From Gammaproteobacteria bacterium (GTDB lineage Bacteria > Pseudomonadota > Gammaproteobacteria > GCA-001735895): a stretch of 35,970 bases of DNA. The translations under genes were made by a program, and so were the position numbers. The DNA lies in contig CP070646.1 of NCBI GenBank assembly GCA_020354435.1, positions 1,720,834-1,756,803 on the forward strand, written 5' to 3'. The notes under the pieces are model-generated. The model worked only from the letters and a program-made list of their open reading frames with translations. It did no database searches and was not told the DNA's origin. Positions 15,712 to 25,117 of this stretch are shown piece by piece (positions within the stretch are counted from its first letter, which is position 1; every line of letters begins with the position of its first letter).

Positions 15712-16614
15712 CTACTGGATCGGGGCACTGGCCTTGCGCGCATAACCGATAATTTCCGACACCGATGGCGCCGGGTCGAGATCATGGCCATGCCAGACGC
15801 CGATCGAAATGTGCAGTTGCTTGCCCTGATCGGTGGTCTGCATGGTGTGGCGTTTTATACTCTCGATCAGGCGGTCGAACAAGTCGGGATTGAATTCTTG
15901 CGGGTTCGCATATTGTACCGATACGGCAAAGGTGTTCAGGTTAAAGCGGGAAACCATATCCACCGGCCGTAATGATAACTGAATCGAATTGGCGATCGTT
16001 TTGAGCGTGCCCAGGCGCAGTTCGTTATTCGATGATTTGACTTCGATCAGGCCGACGCCGAGACCGCCGCCGCGCGTCTTGCAATGTTCGATCAGCGACT
16101 CGATGTGTAATTCGAGCTGGGCCCGGTTGGGCAGGCTGGTTTCCGGGTCCTGCAGGCTGGACTGCTTGACCCGCAGGAACCGGTTGCCGACGCGACGCAT
16201 GCGTTCGCGCAACTCGTTTTGCTGGTAAGCGTTTCGGCCGGCACCATAAACACGCGCAGCCAGTTCGAACTGGTTGGCCGACTTCGATACGAAATCATCG
16301 ACGCCTCGATCGAAAGCGACAACGATACTCGACGCGGTATCCTCGGCGGTCAACAGCACGATGCCGGTATAACGATCATTATTTTCGTCCCAGCGTCGAA
16401 TCAGGTCGGTCATCTCCAGGCCGTTCATGCCCGGCATCCAGAAGTCGGCCAGCACGACATGTGCGCGCCGCTGATTTAAAAGGTACATGGCCTCGTCGGC
16501 TGACGACGCCGTGCGGATGTCGGAAAAACCCGACTTGCCTAACCCGGACTTGACGACTTCACGACTGAACTGGAGGTCGTCAACGACAATGATGGAGAGA
16601 TCTTCTTTACGCAA
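15712..16614 (-). CDS. Response regulator with degenerate GGDEF domain
   Basis: A protein of 300 residues. The receiver domain (1-125) is complete: DD at 12-13, phospho-acceptor Asp57 in LADFWMPGMNG, Thr89 and Lys111. A coiled linker (about 130-152) is followed by a GGDEF-fold domain starting with DPETSLPNRAQLELHIESL. The signature position reads NLNTF (225-229), and the metal-binding segment is replaced (GLIEVKSSNNELRLG). Cyclase activity is thus very unlikely, and the domain probably serves for binding or dimerisation. It lies 54 bases downstream of rnt in the same direction and could share its transcript. No sensor kinase adjoins it. Confidence 0.87.
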   Translation of the reverse strand: MRKEDLSIIVVDDLQFSREVVKSGLGKSGFSDIRTASSADEAMYLLNQRRAHVVLADFWMPGMNGLEMTDLIRRWDENNDRYTGIVLLTAEDTASSIVVAFDRGVDDFVSKSANQFELAARVYGAGRNAYQQNELRERMRRVGNRFLRVKQSSLQDPETSLPNRAQLELHIESLIEHCKTRGGGLGVGLIEVKSSNNELRLGTLKTIANSIQLSLRPVDMVSRFNLNTFAVSVQYANPQEFNPDLFDRLIESIKRHTMQTTDQGKQLHISIGVWHGHDLDPAPSVSEIIGYARKASAPIQ

Positions 16615-16668
16615 GGCCAGGGAGGAAAGTTTCAGGTTTATTGTCCGGATTATAATGTAATTTTCCGG

Positions 16669-17280
16669 TCACGCCTGGAGAAAACCAAAGTCGTTGACAA
16701 TTTTGCAAAACAGGGTTGCGGTAATTTCCGCATCGTAAATCGCCGAATGCGCCTCGTTCGTATCCCATTCCAGTCCTGCAGACCTGGCCGCGCGCGCCAG
16801 CACCGTCTGGCCATAGGCCAGTCCCGCCAGCGTGACCGTGTCAAAGGTACTGAACGAGTGAAATGGATTGCGCTTGATCCCGGCACGTACCGCCGCCGCG
16901 TTAATAAACTTGAGATCGAAATGCGCGTTATGCCCGACCAGAATCGCCTTGTTGCAACCCTGGCTTTTAATCGCGTTGCGTACCGGTTTGAAAATTTTCG
17001 GCAAGGCCTGTTTTTCGTCCAGCGCAAGTCGGAAGGGGTGGTCGACATCGATACCGTTCACTTCCATCGACCTGGGATCGAGGTTGGCGCCCTCGAACGG
17101 GGTGACGTGACAGGAAATCGTTTCTGCGCAATAAAGACGGCCTTTATCGTCGATGTCGATCAACACCGCGGCAATTTGCAGAAGCGCATCGGTGACTTCG
17201 TTAAAGCCGCCGGTTTCGACGTCGACGACCACCGGCAGGAAGCCGCGAAAACGCTGAGCCATCAGCGAGGATTCAGTCAT
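16669..17280 (-). CDS. rnt: Ribonuclease T
   Basis: A 3'-to-5' exoribonuclease of the DEDDh family that matures tRNA and 5S/23S rRNA ends. It has 203 residues. Catalytic residues are visible: Asp20 and Glu22 in [10 protein letters not shown], Asp122 in [10 protein letters not shown], and His178 and Asp183 in [11 protein letters not shown]. The segment [18 protein letters not shown] is typical of RNase T and separates it from the DnaQ proofreading subunit. Its start overlaps the pyrC end by 8 bases, so the two are co-translated. Confidence 0.95.
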   Translation of the reverse strand: MTESSLMAQRFRGFLPVVVDVETGGFNEVTDALLQIAAVLIDIDDKGRLYCAETISCHVTPFEGANLDPRSMEVNGIDVDHPFRLALDEKQALPKIFKPVRNAIKSQGCNKAILVGHNAHFDLKFINAAAVRAGIKRNPFHSFSTFDTVTLAGLAYGQTVLARAARSAGLEWDTNEAHSAIYDAEITATLFCKIVNDFGFLQA

Positions 17281-18313
17281 CGAGTATCTGTTTCCAGTTC
17301 AGCGTCTCAGCGGCCCTGAAGGGTATCAATCCCGAATCAGGATAGGGTAGCGACTCGGGCAGGGTCCATGGCTGGCGTTCCAGCCGTGTCTGTCCCTGGT
17401 TGTAAGGCAAGCCGTAGTAATCGGCGCCATGGCGACTCATGAAAGCTTCGAAATGGGTAAAATCGCCGCCCCTTTCGAAAGCTTCGGCATAGAGTTCGAG
17501 CGCACTGTGCGCCGAGTAGATGCCGGCACAACCGCAGGCGGATTCCTTGGCCTGTTTGCTGTGTGGCGCACTGTCGGTGCCGGCGAAAAATCGCGCATCG
17601 CCACTTAGCGCGGCCGCGATCAGCGCCTGACGGTGAATCTCGCGCTTGGCGACCGGCAGGCAGTAGTGATGCGGCCTGATACCGCCGAGGAAAATCGCGT
17701 TACGGTTAATCAGCAGGTGGTGGGGAGTAATCGTCGCCGCCAGATTGGCATCCGCCGTACGCACGTAATCGACCGCATCGAGAGTGGTAATGTGTTCGAA
17801 TACGATCGGTAGTTCCGGGAAATCACGGCGTATGCGTTCGAGGCTTTTTTCGATAAATACCTTTTCGCGGTCGAACACGTCGACTTCAGGCCCGGTTGCC
17901 TCGCCGTGCACCTGCAGCATGAAACGATGTTTCTGCATGGCCTCGAAAACCTGATCGAGTCTGGCCAGGTCGGTTACGCCCGATTCCGAGTTGGTGGTGG
18001 CGCCCGCGGGGTAGAGCTTGGCGCCGAAAATGTATGGCGATTCGCTGGCGGCTTCGATGTCGGCGACCCGGGTGTTATCTGTCAGGTACAGTGTCATCAG
18101 CGGCTGAAATCCGCTGTCCTCGGGCAGCGCGGCGAGAATGCGCTGGCGATAAGCTAACGCGTCTTCGACACTGCGTACCGGCGGATTCAGATTGGGCATG
18201 ATGATGGCGCGGCCAAACTGCCTTGCACTGTCATGGACGACGGCCTCCAGGTAGGGAGTATCGCGCAGATGCAGGTGCCAGTCATCGGGAGTGATGATGG
18301 TGAGACGATCCAT
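17273..18313 (-). CDS. pyrC: Dihydroorotase PyrC (class II)
   Basis: It cyclises carbamoyl aspartate to dihydroorotate in pyrimidine synthesis. It has 346 residues, the normal class II length. The zinc ligands and active site are seen as DDWHLHLRD near residue 10, the carbamylated lysine in [47 protein letters not shown] and [14 protein letters not shown]. It is the first gene of pyrC-rnt, possibly continuing to the response regulator. A promoter probably lies in the 114-base AT-rich gap shared with the divergent aceE. Confidence 0.96.
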   Translation of the reverse strand: MDRLTIITPDDWHLHLRDTPYLEAVVHDSARQFGRAIIMPNLNPPVRSVEDALAYRQRILAALPEDSGFQPLMTLYLTDNTRVADIEAASESPYIFGAKLYPAGATTNSESGVTDLARLDQVFEAMQKHRFMLQVHGEATGPEVDVFDREKVFIEKSLERIRRDFPELPIVFEHITTLDAVDYVRTADANLAATITPHHLLINRNAIFLGGIRPHHYCLPVAKREIHRQALIAAALSGDARFFAGTDSAPHSKQAKESACGCAGIYSAHSALELYAEAFERGGDFTHFEAFMSRHGADYYGLPYNQGQTRLERQPWTLPESLPYPDSGLIPFRAAETLNWKQILDD

Positions 18314-18371
18314 TTATTGCAGTATTTGAATATAGGCTATTAATATTGGCATAAATTCTAATGATTGCGGC

Positions 18372-18398
18372 TTGGCGCAAATTAATATGCTGTATACT
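18372..18398 (+). promoter_or_regulatory. Possible promoter of the aceE-aceF-lpd operon
   Basis: TTGGCG (18372-18377) and TATACT (18393-18398) are 15 bases apart, about 30 bases before the aceE start. The spacer is short, so the -35 is doubtful, but the -10 and its position are good. I see no PdhR-type ATTGGT-N3-ACCAAT operator. Confidence 0.35.
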
Positions 18399-18427
18399 TC
18401 CGCCAATTTACATCAAAGGCGACACAC

Positions 18428-21085
18428 GTGGTAGACGAAACTGATATTGATCCGGAAGAAACCCAAGAATGGATCGAATCACTGGATTCGGTACTCGAAC
18501 GGGAAGGCCCGGAACGGGCCCATTTTCTGCTGGAAAAGCTGATCGATAAAACCCGCCGTTCCGGCGCCTACCTGCCATTCTCCGCCAAGACCGCTTACGT
18601 CAACACGATCCCCCTGCCGCAACAGCGCCCGATACCGGGTGATCAGGCGATCGAGCACAGTATTCGCTCGGTGATTCGCTGGAACGCTGCGGCGATGGTC
18701 GTGCACGCCAATCGCAAGGCCAGCGAACTCGGTGGTCATATCGCCAGTTTTGCCTCCGCGGCCACGCTTTACGATGTCGGTTTCATGCACTTTTTCCGTG
18801 CGCCCAACGAGGAAAACAAGGGTGACCTGGTTTTCTTTCAGGGACATTCTGCACCCGGGGTCTACGCGCGCGCCTTTCTCGAGGGACGCATCAGCGAGGA
18901 GCAATTGAAATCGTTTCGCCAGGAAGCACTCGACGACAACGGCTTGTCGTCTTACCCGCATCCATGGTTGATGCCGAGTTTCTGGCAATTTCCGACGGTT
19001 TCGATGGGACTCGGACCGATCATGGCGATTTACCAGGCGCGCTTCATGAAGTATCTCGAAAACCGCGGTATTCAGCCGCAGGGCGATCGCAAGGTCTGGG
19101 CCTTCATGGGTGACGGTGAAATGGACGAGCCCGAATCGCTGGGCGCTATTTCGCTGGCCGTGCGCGAAAAACTGGATAACCTGATATTCGTCATCAACTG
19201 TAACCTGCAGCGTCTCGACGGACCTGTACGCGGTAACGGCAAGATCATCCAGGAACTGGAGGCGGTATTCCGCGGCGCAGGCTGGAATGTTTTGAAAGTC
19301 ATCTGGGGATCCTACTGGGACCACCTGCTGGAAAAGGACCATCATGGCGTGTTGCAGCGACTGATGGAAGAAACCGTCGATGGCGAGTACCAGGCATACA
19401 AGGCCAAGGGCGGCGCCTATACCCGCGAACACTTCTTTGGCAAGTACCCGGAAACCCTAGAAATGGTCGCGCACATGTCGGACGAGGATATCTGGCGCCT
19501 GAACCGCGGCGGGCACGATCCGCACAAGGTTTACGCCGCCTATGCCGAGGCCGTGGAGAGTACCGGCCGGCCGACCGTCATCCTGGCGAAAACGGTCAAG
19601 GGCTATGGCATGGGCGAAGCGGGTGAAGGCCAGAATATCACGCACTCGCAAAAGAAGATGGGCGAAGATGCACTGAAGGCCTTTCGTGATCGTTTCAATA
19701 TTCCCATCAGCGACGACGATATTGCGGAAGCACCATTTTACAAGTTTCCCGAGGACAGCGTGGAAATGGAATACATGCGTCAGAGCCGCGAAAAACTGGG
19801 TGGCTATATGCCGGTACGTAGCGATACCGCCGAGCCGCTGGCGATACCCGGGCTGGAGATATTCGACGCCCTGCTCAAGGATAGTGGCGAGCGTGAAATA
19901 TCGACCACGATGGCCTTCGTGCGCATGTTGTCCGCGCTTGCGCGCGACAAGAATATCGGTAACAACATCGTCCCCATCGTACCCGACGAGGCCCGCACCT
20001 TCGGCATGGAAGGGATGTTCCGTCAGCTCGGCATCTACTCGTTCAAGGGGCAGCTCTACAAACCGATGGACGCCGACCAGGTCATGTATTATCGCGAAGA
20101 CGTCGCCGGACAGATTCTCGAGGAAGGCATTAACGAAGCCGGTGCGATGTCTTCATGGATTGCCGCTGCGACGGCATACACCGCGCACGGCGTCAGCATG
20201 ATCCCGTTTTATATTTATTACTCGATGTTCGGTTTCCAGCGAATCGGCGACCTGGCCTGGGCCGCCGGTGACATGCAGGCGCGTGGTTTCCTGATGGGCG
20301 GTACCGCCGGCCGCACGACGCTCGCCGGCGAGGGCCTGCAGCACCAGGACGGTCATAGCCTCGTCGTTGCCGGCACCATACCCAACTGTATTTCATACGA
20401 CCCGACTTATGCATACGAGCTTGCAGTGATCATACACAGCGGTTTGAAGCGCATGTACCAGTTGAAGGAAAACGTCTTCTACTACATCTCCCTGATGAAC
20501 GAAAACTATACGCAACCAGCCATGCCCAAGGGTTCGGAAGAGGGCATCATCAAGGGGATTTATTGCCTGCAGGAAGGCGAAGAGCGAGGCAAAAAGGTGC
20601 AGTTAATGGGGTCAGGCACGATTCTGCGCGAAGTGCTCGCAGCCGCGGAATTGCTGAAAAAAGATTTTAAGGTTAATGCCGATGTCTGGAGCGTCACCAG
20701 CGTCAACGAACTTGCGCGTGAAGCGAAAAGCTGTGCCCGCTGGAACCAGCTGCATCCGACCAAGAAGGCGCGCCGCAGTTATCTGGAAACCCAGCTGCAG
20801 GGACGCAAGGGGCCGGTCGTGATTGCGACGGATTACATCAGAGCCTATAGCGAACAGTTGCGCGAGTTTATCCCGTCACGCTTCGAGGTCCTGGGTACCG
20901 ACGGTTTCGGCCGCTCGGATACGCGCGAAAACCTGCGCACCTTCTTTGAAGTCAATCGTTACTATGTCGCCGTCGCCGCGCTGAAGGCGCTCTGTGACGA
21001 CGGTACTATCGAGACCAAGGTCGTGCAACAGGCTATCAAGAAGTACGCTATAGATCCGGAAAAACCGGATCCGTCAACGGTTTAA
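18428..21085 (+). CDS. aceE: Pyruvate dehydrogenase E1 component (homodimeric)
   Basis: A thiamine-diphosphate enzyme that decarboxylates pyruvate and acetylates the lipoyl group of E2. It has 885 residues against 887 in E. coli, so it is full length. The ThDP motif begins GDGEMDEPESLGA at about residue 229 and ends with INCNLQRLDGPVRGN. The phosphorylation-loop-like and active-site segments (SYPHPWLMPSFWQFPTVSMG, AGEGLQHQDGHS) are present. The start is GTG, directly followed by GTA-GAC-GAA; no better start is in frame. The gene opens the aceE-aceF-lpd operon, with 21 bases to aceF. Confidence 0.97.
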   Translation: MVDETDIDPEETQEWIESLDSVLEREGPERAHFLLEKLIDKTRRSGAYLPFSAKTAYVNTIPLPQQRPIPGDQAIEHSIRSVIRWNAAAMVVHANRKASELGGHIASFASAATLYDVGFMHFFRAPNEENKGDLVFFQGHSAPGVYARAFLEGRISEEQLKSFRQEALDDNGLSSYPHPWLMPSFWQFPTVSMGLGPIMAIYQARFMKYLENRGIQPQGDRKVWAFMGDGEMDEPESLGAISLAVREKLDNLIFVINCNLQRLDGPVRGNGKIIQELEAVFRGAGWNVLKVIWGSYWDHLLEKDHHGVLQRLMEETVDGEYQAYKAKGGAYTREHFFGKYPETLEMVAHMSDEDIWRLNRGGHDPHKVYAAYAEAVESTGRPTVILAKTVKGYGMGEAGEGQNITHSQKKMGEDALKAFRDRFNIPISDDDIAEAPFYKFPEDSVEMEYMRQSREKLGGYMPVRSDTAEPLAIPGLEIFDALLKDSGEREISTTMAFVRMLSALARDKNIGNNIVPIVPDEARTFGMEGMFRQLGIYSFKGQLYKPMDADQVMYYREDVAGQILEEGINEAGAMSSWIAAATAYTAHGVSMIPFYIYYSMFGFQRIGDLAWAAGDMQARGFLMGGTAGRTTLAGEGLQHQDGHSLVVAGTIPNCISYDPTYAYELAVIIHSGLKRMYQLKENVFYYISLMNENYTQPAMPKGSEEGIIKGIYCLQEGEERGKKVQLMGSGTILREVLAAAELLKKDFKVNADVWSVTSVNELAREAKSCARWNQLHPTKKARRSYLETQLQGRKGPVVIATDYIRAYSEQLREFIPSRFEVLGTDGFGRSDTRENLRTFFEVNRYYVAVAALKALCDDGTIETKVVQQAIKKYAIDPEKPDPSTV

Positions 21086-21106
21086 GCGGCGAACAGGAGC
21101 ATCAAA

Positions 21107-22459
21107 GTGGCAGAATCGAAAACAATAGTGCTTCCTGACGTCGGTGACTTTCAGGATATCGAGATTATCGAAATCCTGGTCGCGCCTGGCGACCAGGTCG
21201 AACAGGAACAGTCCATCATCGTGCTCGAATCCGACAAGGCGACGATGGAAATTCCGAGCCCTTATGCCGGTACCATCGAGGCGCTCAAGGTTAGCGTCGG
21301 TGATCGTGTCAATGAAGGAGACGCAATTGCCAGCCTCAAGGCCGATACGGTGGCCGAAAAGGATGATGTGCCCGAAGCGCCGACGGCGCAATCCGAATCC
21401 GCCGCGGCCGCTGAAACGCCCGCCGAAGAGGAAGCGACCGCCGCAGCGGAAGCGACCGCGCCAGCGCCGCCCCCCGAGGCTGAAATGAAAGTCGAATCAG
21501 CGCCGGGAAAGACGCTGAAGCCACACCCCGGTGCCGGCGCCAGTGGTGAAACCGGCGGTGGTCGCATGCTGCATGCCAGCCCCTCGATCCGGCGTTACGC
21601 GCGCGAACTCGGCGTCAATCTGGAACAGGTTATCGGCACCGGCCCGAAAGGGCGTATTCTGAAAACGGACGTCAAGGCCTTCATCAAGTCGAGCATGGCG
21701 GCCGGTGGCGGTGGTGGCGGCATCGCGGTCAGCAGCGCGCCGGAAATCGATCATTCGAAATTTGGTGAGATCGAAATCTTGCCGCTAAGCCGCATCAAAA
21801 AGATTTCGGGTGCGCACCTGCATCGCAGCTGGATCACCGTGCCGCATGTAACCCAGTTCGATGAGGCCGATATCACCGAACTCGAAGCCTTTCGTAAATC
21901 GCTGGCAGCGGAAGCCGAGAAAAAATCGGTACGCCTTACGCCGTTGGTGTTCCTGATGAAGGCAGTTGTCAGTGCACTGCGCGAGTTTCCGGACTTCAAC
22001 GCCTCGCTCGACAGCAGCGGTGAAAACCTGATCATGAAAAAATATTTTCATATCGGAATCGCGGTCGATACGCCCAATGGCCTGGTCGTGCCGGTAGTGC
22101 GCGATGTCGAGCAGAAAGGCCTGTTCGAACTGGCTGCCGAGCTCGGTGAAATTTCGCTGCGTGCGCGTGAAGGCAAGCTCGGGCCAGCCGAAATGCAGGG
22201 CGGCTGCTTCACCATTTCCAGCCTGGGTGGCATCGGTGGCACCTATTTCACACCCATTGTCAATGCGCCCGAGGTTGCTATTCTCGGCGTATCGCGCTCG
22301 AAGATGCAGCCGGTTTATATCGACGGTGAATTCGTGCCGAGGCTGATCCTGCCCATGGGGCTGTCTTACGACCATCGCGTAATCGATGGCGCACAGGCAG
22401 CACGTTTCACCAATTTCCTGAGCCAGGTAATCTCAGACATCAGAAGGGTACTTTTATAA
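21107..22459 (+). CDS. aceF: Dihydrolipoyl acetyltransferase (PDH E2)
   Basis: The core of the pyruvate dehydrogenase complex, 450 residues. There is a single lipoyl domain with Lys44 in VLESDKATMEIPSP, while E. coli has three. An Ala/Pro/Glu linker (about 84-150) follows, then the E1/E3-binding domain (SPSIRRYARELGVNLEQVIG, about 159-190). A Gly-rich hinge (GGGGGG) leads into the catalytic acyltransferase domain, with SYDHRVIDGAQAARF near residue 420 carrying the catalytic His and Asp. The start is GTG with an AGGAG site. The second lipoyl domain of this complex is carried by Lpd, the next gene, which may compensate for the single copy here. Confidence 0.96.
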   Translation: MAESKTIVLPDVGDFQDIEIIEILVAPGDQVEQEQSIIVLESDKATMEIPSPYAGTIEALKVSVGDRVNEGDAIASLKADTVAEKDDVPEAPTAQSESAAAAETPAEEEATAAAEATAPAPPPEAEMKVESAPGKTLKPHPGAGASGETGGGRMLHASPSIRRYARELGVNLEQVIGTGPKGRILKTDVKAFIKSSMAAGGGGGGIAVSSAPEIDHSKFGEIEILPLSRIKKISGAHLHRSWITVPHVTQFDEADITELEAFRKSLAAEAEKKSVRLTPLVFLMKAVVSALREFPDFNASLDSSGENLIMKKYFHIGIAVDTPNGLVVPVVRDVEQKGLFELAAELGEISLRAREGKLGPAEMQGGCFTISSLGGIGGTYFTPIVNAPEVAILGVSRSKMQPVYIDGEFVPRLILPMGLSYDHRVIDGAQAARFTNFLSQVISDIRRVLL

Positions 22460-22461
22460 TC

Positions 22462-24243
22462 ATGAGCGAAATAGACCTGATACTGCCGGACATCGGTGAT
22501 TTCGAAAATGTCGAAATCATCGAAATTCATGTGAAAGCGAATGATAAGGTTCAACCCGAGGATCCGATTCTGACACTGGAGTCGGACAAGGCGACGATGG
22601 ATATTCCGTCACCGTTTGCCGGCACGATCAAGAAGATCAGCGTCAAGGTCGGTGACCGTGTTTCCGAGGGCGACAAGCTCGGCAGTATCGAGAGTGCTGA
22701 ATCCGCTGCGGCGAAAAAGCCGGCGAACAAGGCAGCGAAGAAAACGGCGAAGAAAACGGCGAAGAAAGCGCCGGCGAAAAAATCGGCCAGGGCCACCGAG
22801 TCCACGCCCGCGGCCAAACCGTCGGGCGGTGGTGATATCAGTACCGAGGTGGTCGTACTCGGCGCCGGACCGGGGGGATACACAGCAGCTTTTCGCGCCG
22901 CTGATCTGGGCAAGAAGGTGGTGCTGGTCGAACGTTATCCAACTCTCGGCGGGGTCTGCCTCAACGTCGGCTGTATTCCGTCAAAGGCGCTGCTGCATAC
23001 CGCGCAAATCATCAACGAGGCCGAGCACATGAAGGCCAATGGTGTAACCTTTGCCAAACCAAAAATCGATCTGAAGGGCATTAACGCCTTCAAGGACAAG
23101 GTCGTGGGCAAGCTGACCGGAGGTCTCTCCGGTCTCGCCAGGCAAAGAAAAGTCACGGTGGTGCACGGTGTCGGGCAATTCGTCGACCAGAACACGATGC
23201 AGGTCGACAATAACGGCGAGACAACCCGAATTCGTTTCGAAAACTGCATCATCGCCGCGGGTTCGCAGGCGACTGAGATTCCACCTTTTCCGAACGACGA
23301 CCCGCGACTGATGGATTCCACCGACGCGCTGGAATTGAAAGATGTTCCAAAGAAGCTGCTGATTGTTGGCGGTGGCATCATTGGCCTCGAAATGGCAACC
23401 GTCTATCATGCGCTTGGCTCGGAGATCACCGTGGTCGAATTCATGGACAGCCTGATCCCAGGCTGTGACAAGGACCTGGTGCGCGCCTTGAACAAGGTAA
23501 TTTCCAGGCGCTACGCCGCGATTCACCTGAAAACGAAAGTTTCCGAGATCAAGGCGCAGAAGAACGGTCTCAAGGTTACCTTCGAAGGCGACAAGGCGCC
23601 CCAGCCCGCGTTGTTCAACAAGGTTCTGGTCGCGGTCGGACGACGACCCAACGGGCACAGGATCGGCGCTGAAAACGCCGGCGTCAAGGTCGACGAGTCG
23701 GGTTTTGTCCCGGTCGACAGGCAGATGCGCACCAATGTCGCCAATATCTTTGCCATCGGCGATATCGTTGGCAACCCGATGCTGGCGCACAAGGCAACTC
23801 ATGAAGGCAAGGTCGCGGCCGAGGTCATCGCCGGTATGAAATCCTATTTCGAACCGCTGACGATTCCATCGGTGGCTTATACCGATCCCGAGGTGGCCTG
23901 GATGGGTCTCAGTGAAACCGAGGCCAAACAGCAGGGCATCGACTACGAAAAAGGCGCCTTCCCGTGGGCCGCGAGCGGCCGCGCCCTCGGCATCGACCGG
24001 GACGAGGGCATGACCAAGGTACTGTTCGACAAGGAAAGCAAACGCATACTTGGTGCCGGTATCGTCGGCCCTAATGCCGGCGAACTGATTGCCGAGGCGG
24101 TGCTGGCACTGGAAATGGGTGCGGATGCCGAGGATATCGGTCTGACTATTCATCCGCACCCGACGCTGTCGGAGACGTTCAATTTCGCCGCGGAAATGGC
24201 CGAGGGCACGATAACCGACCTGTACCTACCGCGTCGCAAGTAG
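22462..24243 (+). CDS. lpd: Dihydrolipoyl dehydrogenase (PDH E3) with N-terminal lipoyl domain and Lys/Ala-rich linker
   Basis: It reoxidises the lipoyl groups and passes electrons through FAD to NAD+. It has 593 residues, about 120 longer than ordinary E3, because it starts with its own lipoyl domain (1-78, Lys43 in LESDKATMDIPSP). Residues 84-106 form a linker with 11 lysines in 23 positions (AAKKTAKKTAKKAPAKK). The flavoprotein part has GAGPGGYTAAFRAADLG (FAD), the redox disulfide GGVCLNVGC (Cys165/Cys170), a second GGGIIGLE (NAD) and the catalytic HPHPTLSE near the end. Lipoyl-E3 fusions are known, for example in Neisseria. The gene starts two bases after the aceF stop and closes the PDH set. 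Confidence 0.96.
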   Translation: MSEIDLILPDIGDFENVEIIEIHVKANDKVQPEDPILTLESDKATMDIPSPFAGTIKKISVKVGDRVSEGDKLGSIESAESAAAKKPANKAAKKTAKKTAKKAPAKKSARATESTPAAKPSGGGDISTEVVVLGAGPGGYTAAFRAADLGKKVVLVERYPTLGGVCLNVGCIPSKALLHTAQIINEAEHMKANGVTFAKPKIDLKGINAFKDKVVGKLTGGLSGLARQRKVTVVHGVGQFVDQNTMQVDNNGETTRIRFENCIIAAGSQATEIPPFPNDDPRLMDSTDALELKDVPKKLLIVGGGIIGLEMATVYHALGSEITVVEFMDSLIPGCDKDLVRALNKVISRRYAAIHLKTKVSEIKAQKNGLKVTFEGDKAPQPALFNKVLVAVGRRPNGHRIGAENAGVKVDESGFVPVDRQMRTNVANIFAIGDIVGNPMLAHKATHEGKVAAEVIAGMKSYFEPLTIPSVAYTDPEVAWMGLSETEAKQQGIDYEKGAFPWAASGRALGIDRDEGMTKVLFDKESKRILGAGIVGPNAGELIAEAVLALEMGADAEDIGLTIHPHPTLSETFNFAAEMAEGTITDLYLPRRK

Positions 24244-24277
24244 GCTGCCCGCAAGACAGCCGAAAGAATCAACAGGC

Positions 24278-25042
24278 ATGACGCAATTGCACTACAGCAG
24301 CGCTGGCGACGGCGAAGCGCTGGTGGTGCTGCATGGTCTGTTCGGCTCGAGCCGAAACTGGCAATCTCTTTCGCGCCGGTTCGCCAGCCGCTTTCAGGTA
24401 TTCAGTGTCGATTTGCGCAATCACGGCCAATCGTTTCATGCCGATGAAATGAACTATCCCGCCATGGCCGGAGACCTGGCCGCGCTATTGCAACAACTCG
24501 GCCTGGAATCCTGTCGCATACTCGGCCACAGCATGGGTGGCAAGGTTGCGATGACGCTCGCGGCCAATTATCCCGGGCTGGTCGGACGCCTGGTCATTGC
24601 CGATATCGCGCCGGTGAGCTATCTGCATCACTACGACGATCTGATCGAGCCGATCCTGGCCCTGCCGCTAGAGCAGATCGAATCCCGCACGCAGGCCGAC
24701 CACCGGCTGCGTCAGCATATTCCCGAAGACCCGTTGCGTACCTTCCTGCTGCAAAACCTGGTGCGCCAGGCCGATGGCTGGCGCTGGCGCATCAACTGGC
24801 GCGCTATCCAGCGTGACATGGAGTTTCTGACCGGTTTCGACGAAATGCCTGCCGGCTGGCGTATCGATCTGCCGACCCTGTTCATACGCGGCGCCCGCTC
24901 GGATTACGTCGGCGACGCCGAAATAGACCTGATCCGGGAACGTTTCGGCGATGCCGAGATCGCCACTATTGAAGGTGCCGGGCACTGGTTGCACGCGGAA
25001 AGACCCGAGGAATTCGCCGAACGGGTTCTGGCTTTTCTGTAA
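24278..25042 (+). CDS. Alpha/beta hydrolase, YbfF-type esterase
   Basis: A protein of 254 residues with the full catalytic triad of the alpha/beta hydrolase fold: an oxyanion-region VVLHGLFGSSRNW, the nucleophile Ser in GHSMGGKVAM, an Asp candidate in LFIRGARSDYV, and His in GAGHWLHAERPEE. DLRNHGQS and DIAPVSY match the YbfF family of cytosolic esterases active on short acyl esters and acyl-CoA. It follows lpd by 34 bases in the same direction and may be read through from the PDH operon. The physiological substrate cannot be told from the sequence. Confidence 0.88.
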   Translation: MTQLHYSSAGDGEALVVLHGLFGSSRNWQSLSRRFASRFQVFSVDLRNHGQSFHADEMNYPAMAGDLAALLQQLGLESCRILGHSMGGKVAMTLAANYPGLVGRLVIADIAPVSYLHHYDDLIEPILALPLEQIESRTQADHRLRQHIPEDPLRTFLLQNLVRQADGWRWRINWRAIQRDMEFLTGFDEMPAGWRIDLPTLFIRGARSDYVGDAEIDLIRERFGDAEIATIEGAGHWLHAERPEEFAERVLAFL

Positions 25043-25117
25043 ACCGACAACCACTCAAGATTTAAGCGCAATCGCCGGCTCACGGTCGAGTTGCGCGGTT
25101 AAAAAATGCCGGCGGAT

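Noticed and set aside
20608..20620. GGGGTCAGGCACG in aceE, similar to the end of the 15644 palindrome
   Set aside because: Only about 8 bases match, there is no inverted partner, and it lies within conserved coding sequence.
22981..24159. 392-codon minus-strand ORF inside lpd
   Set aside because: Antisense to intact E3 motifs; no recognisable protein.
25061..25105. GCGCAA...TTGCGC pairing after the YbfF-like gene, as terminator
   Set aside because: Only six pairs with a 19-base loop and a broken A/T tail; too weak to call.
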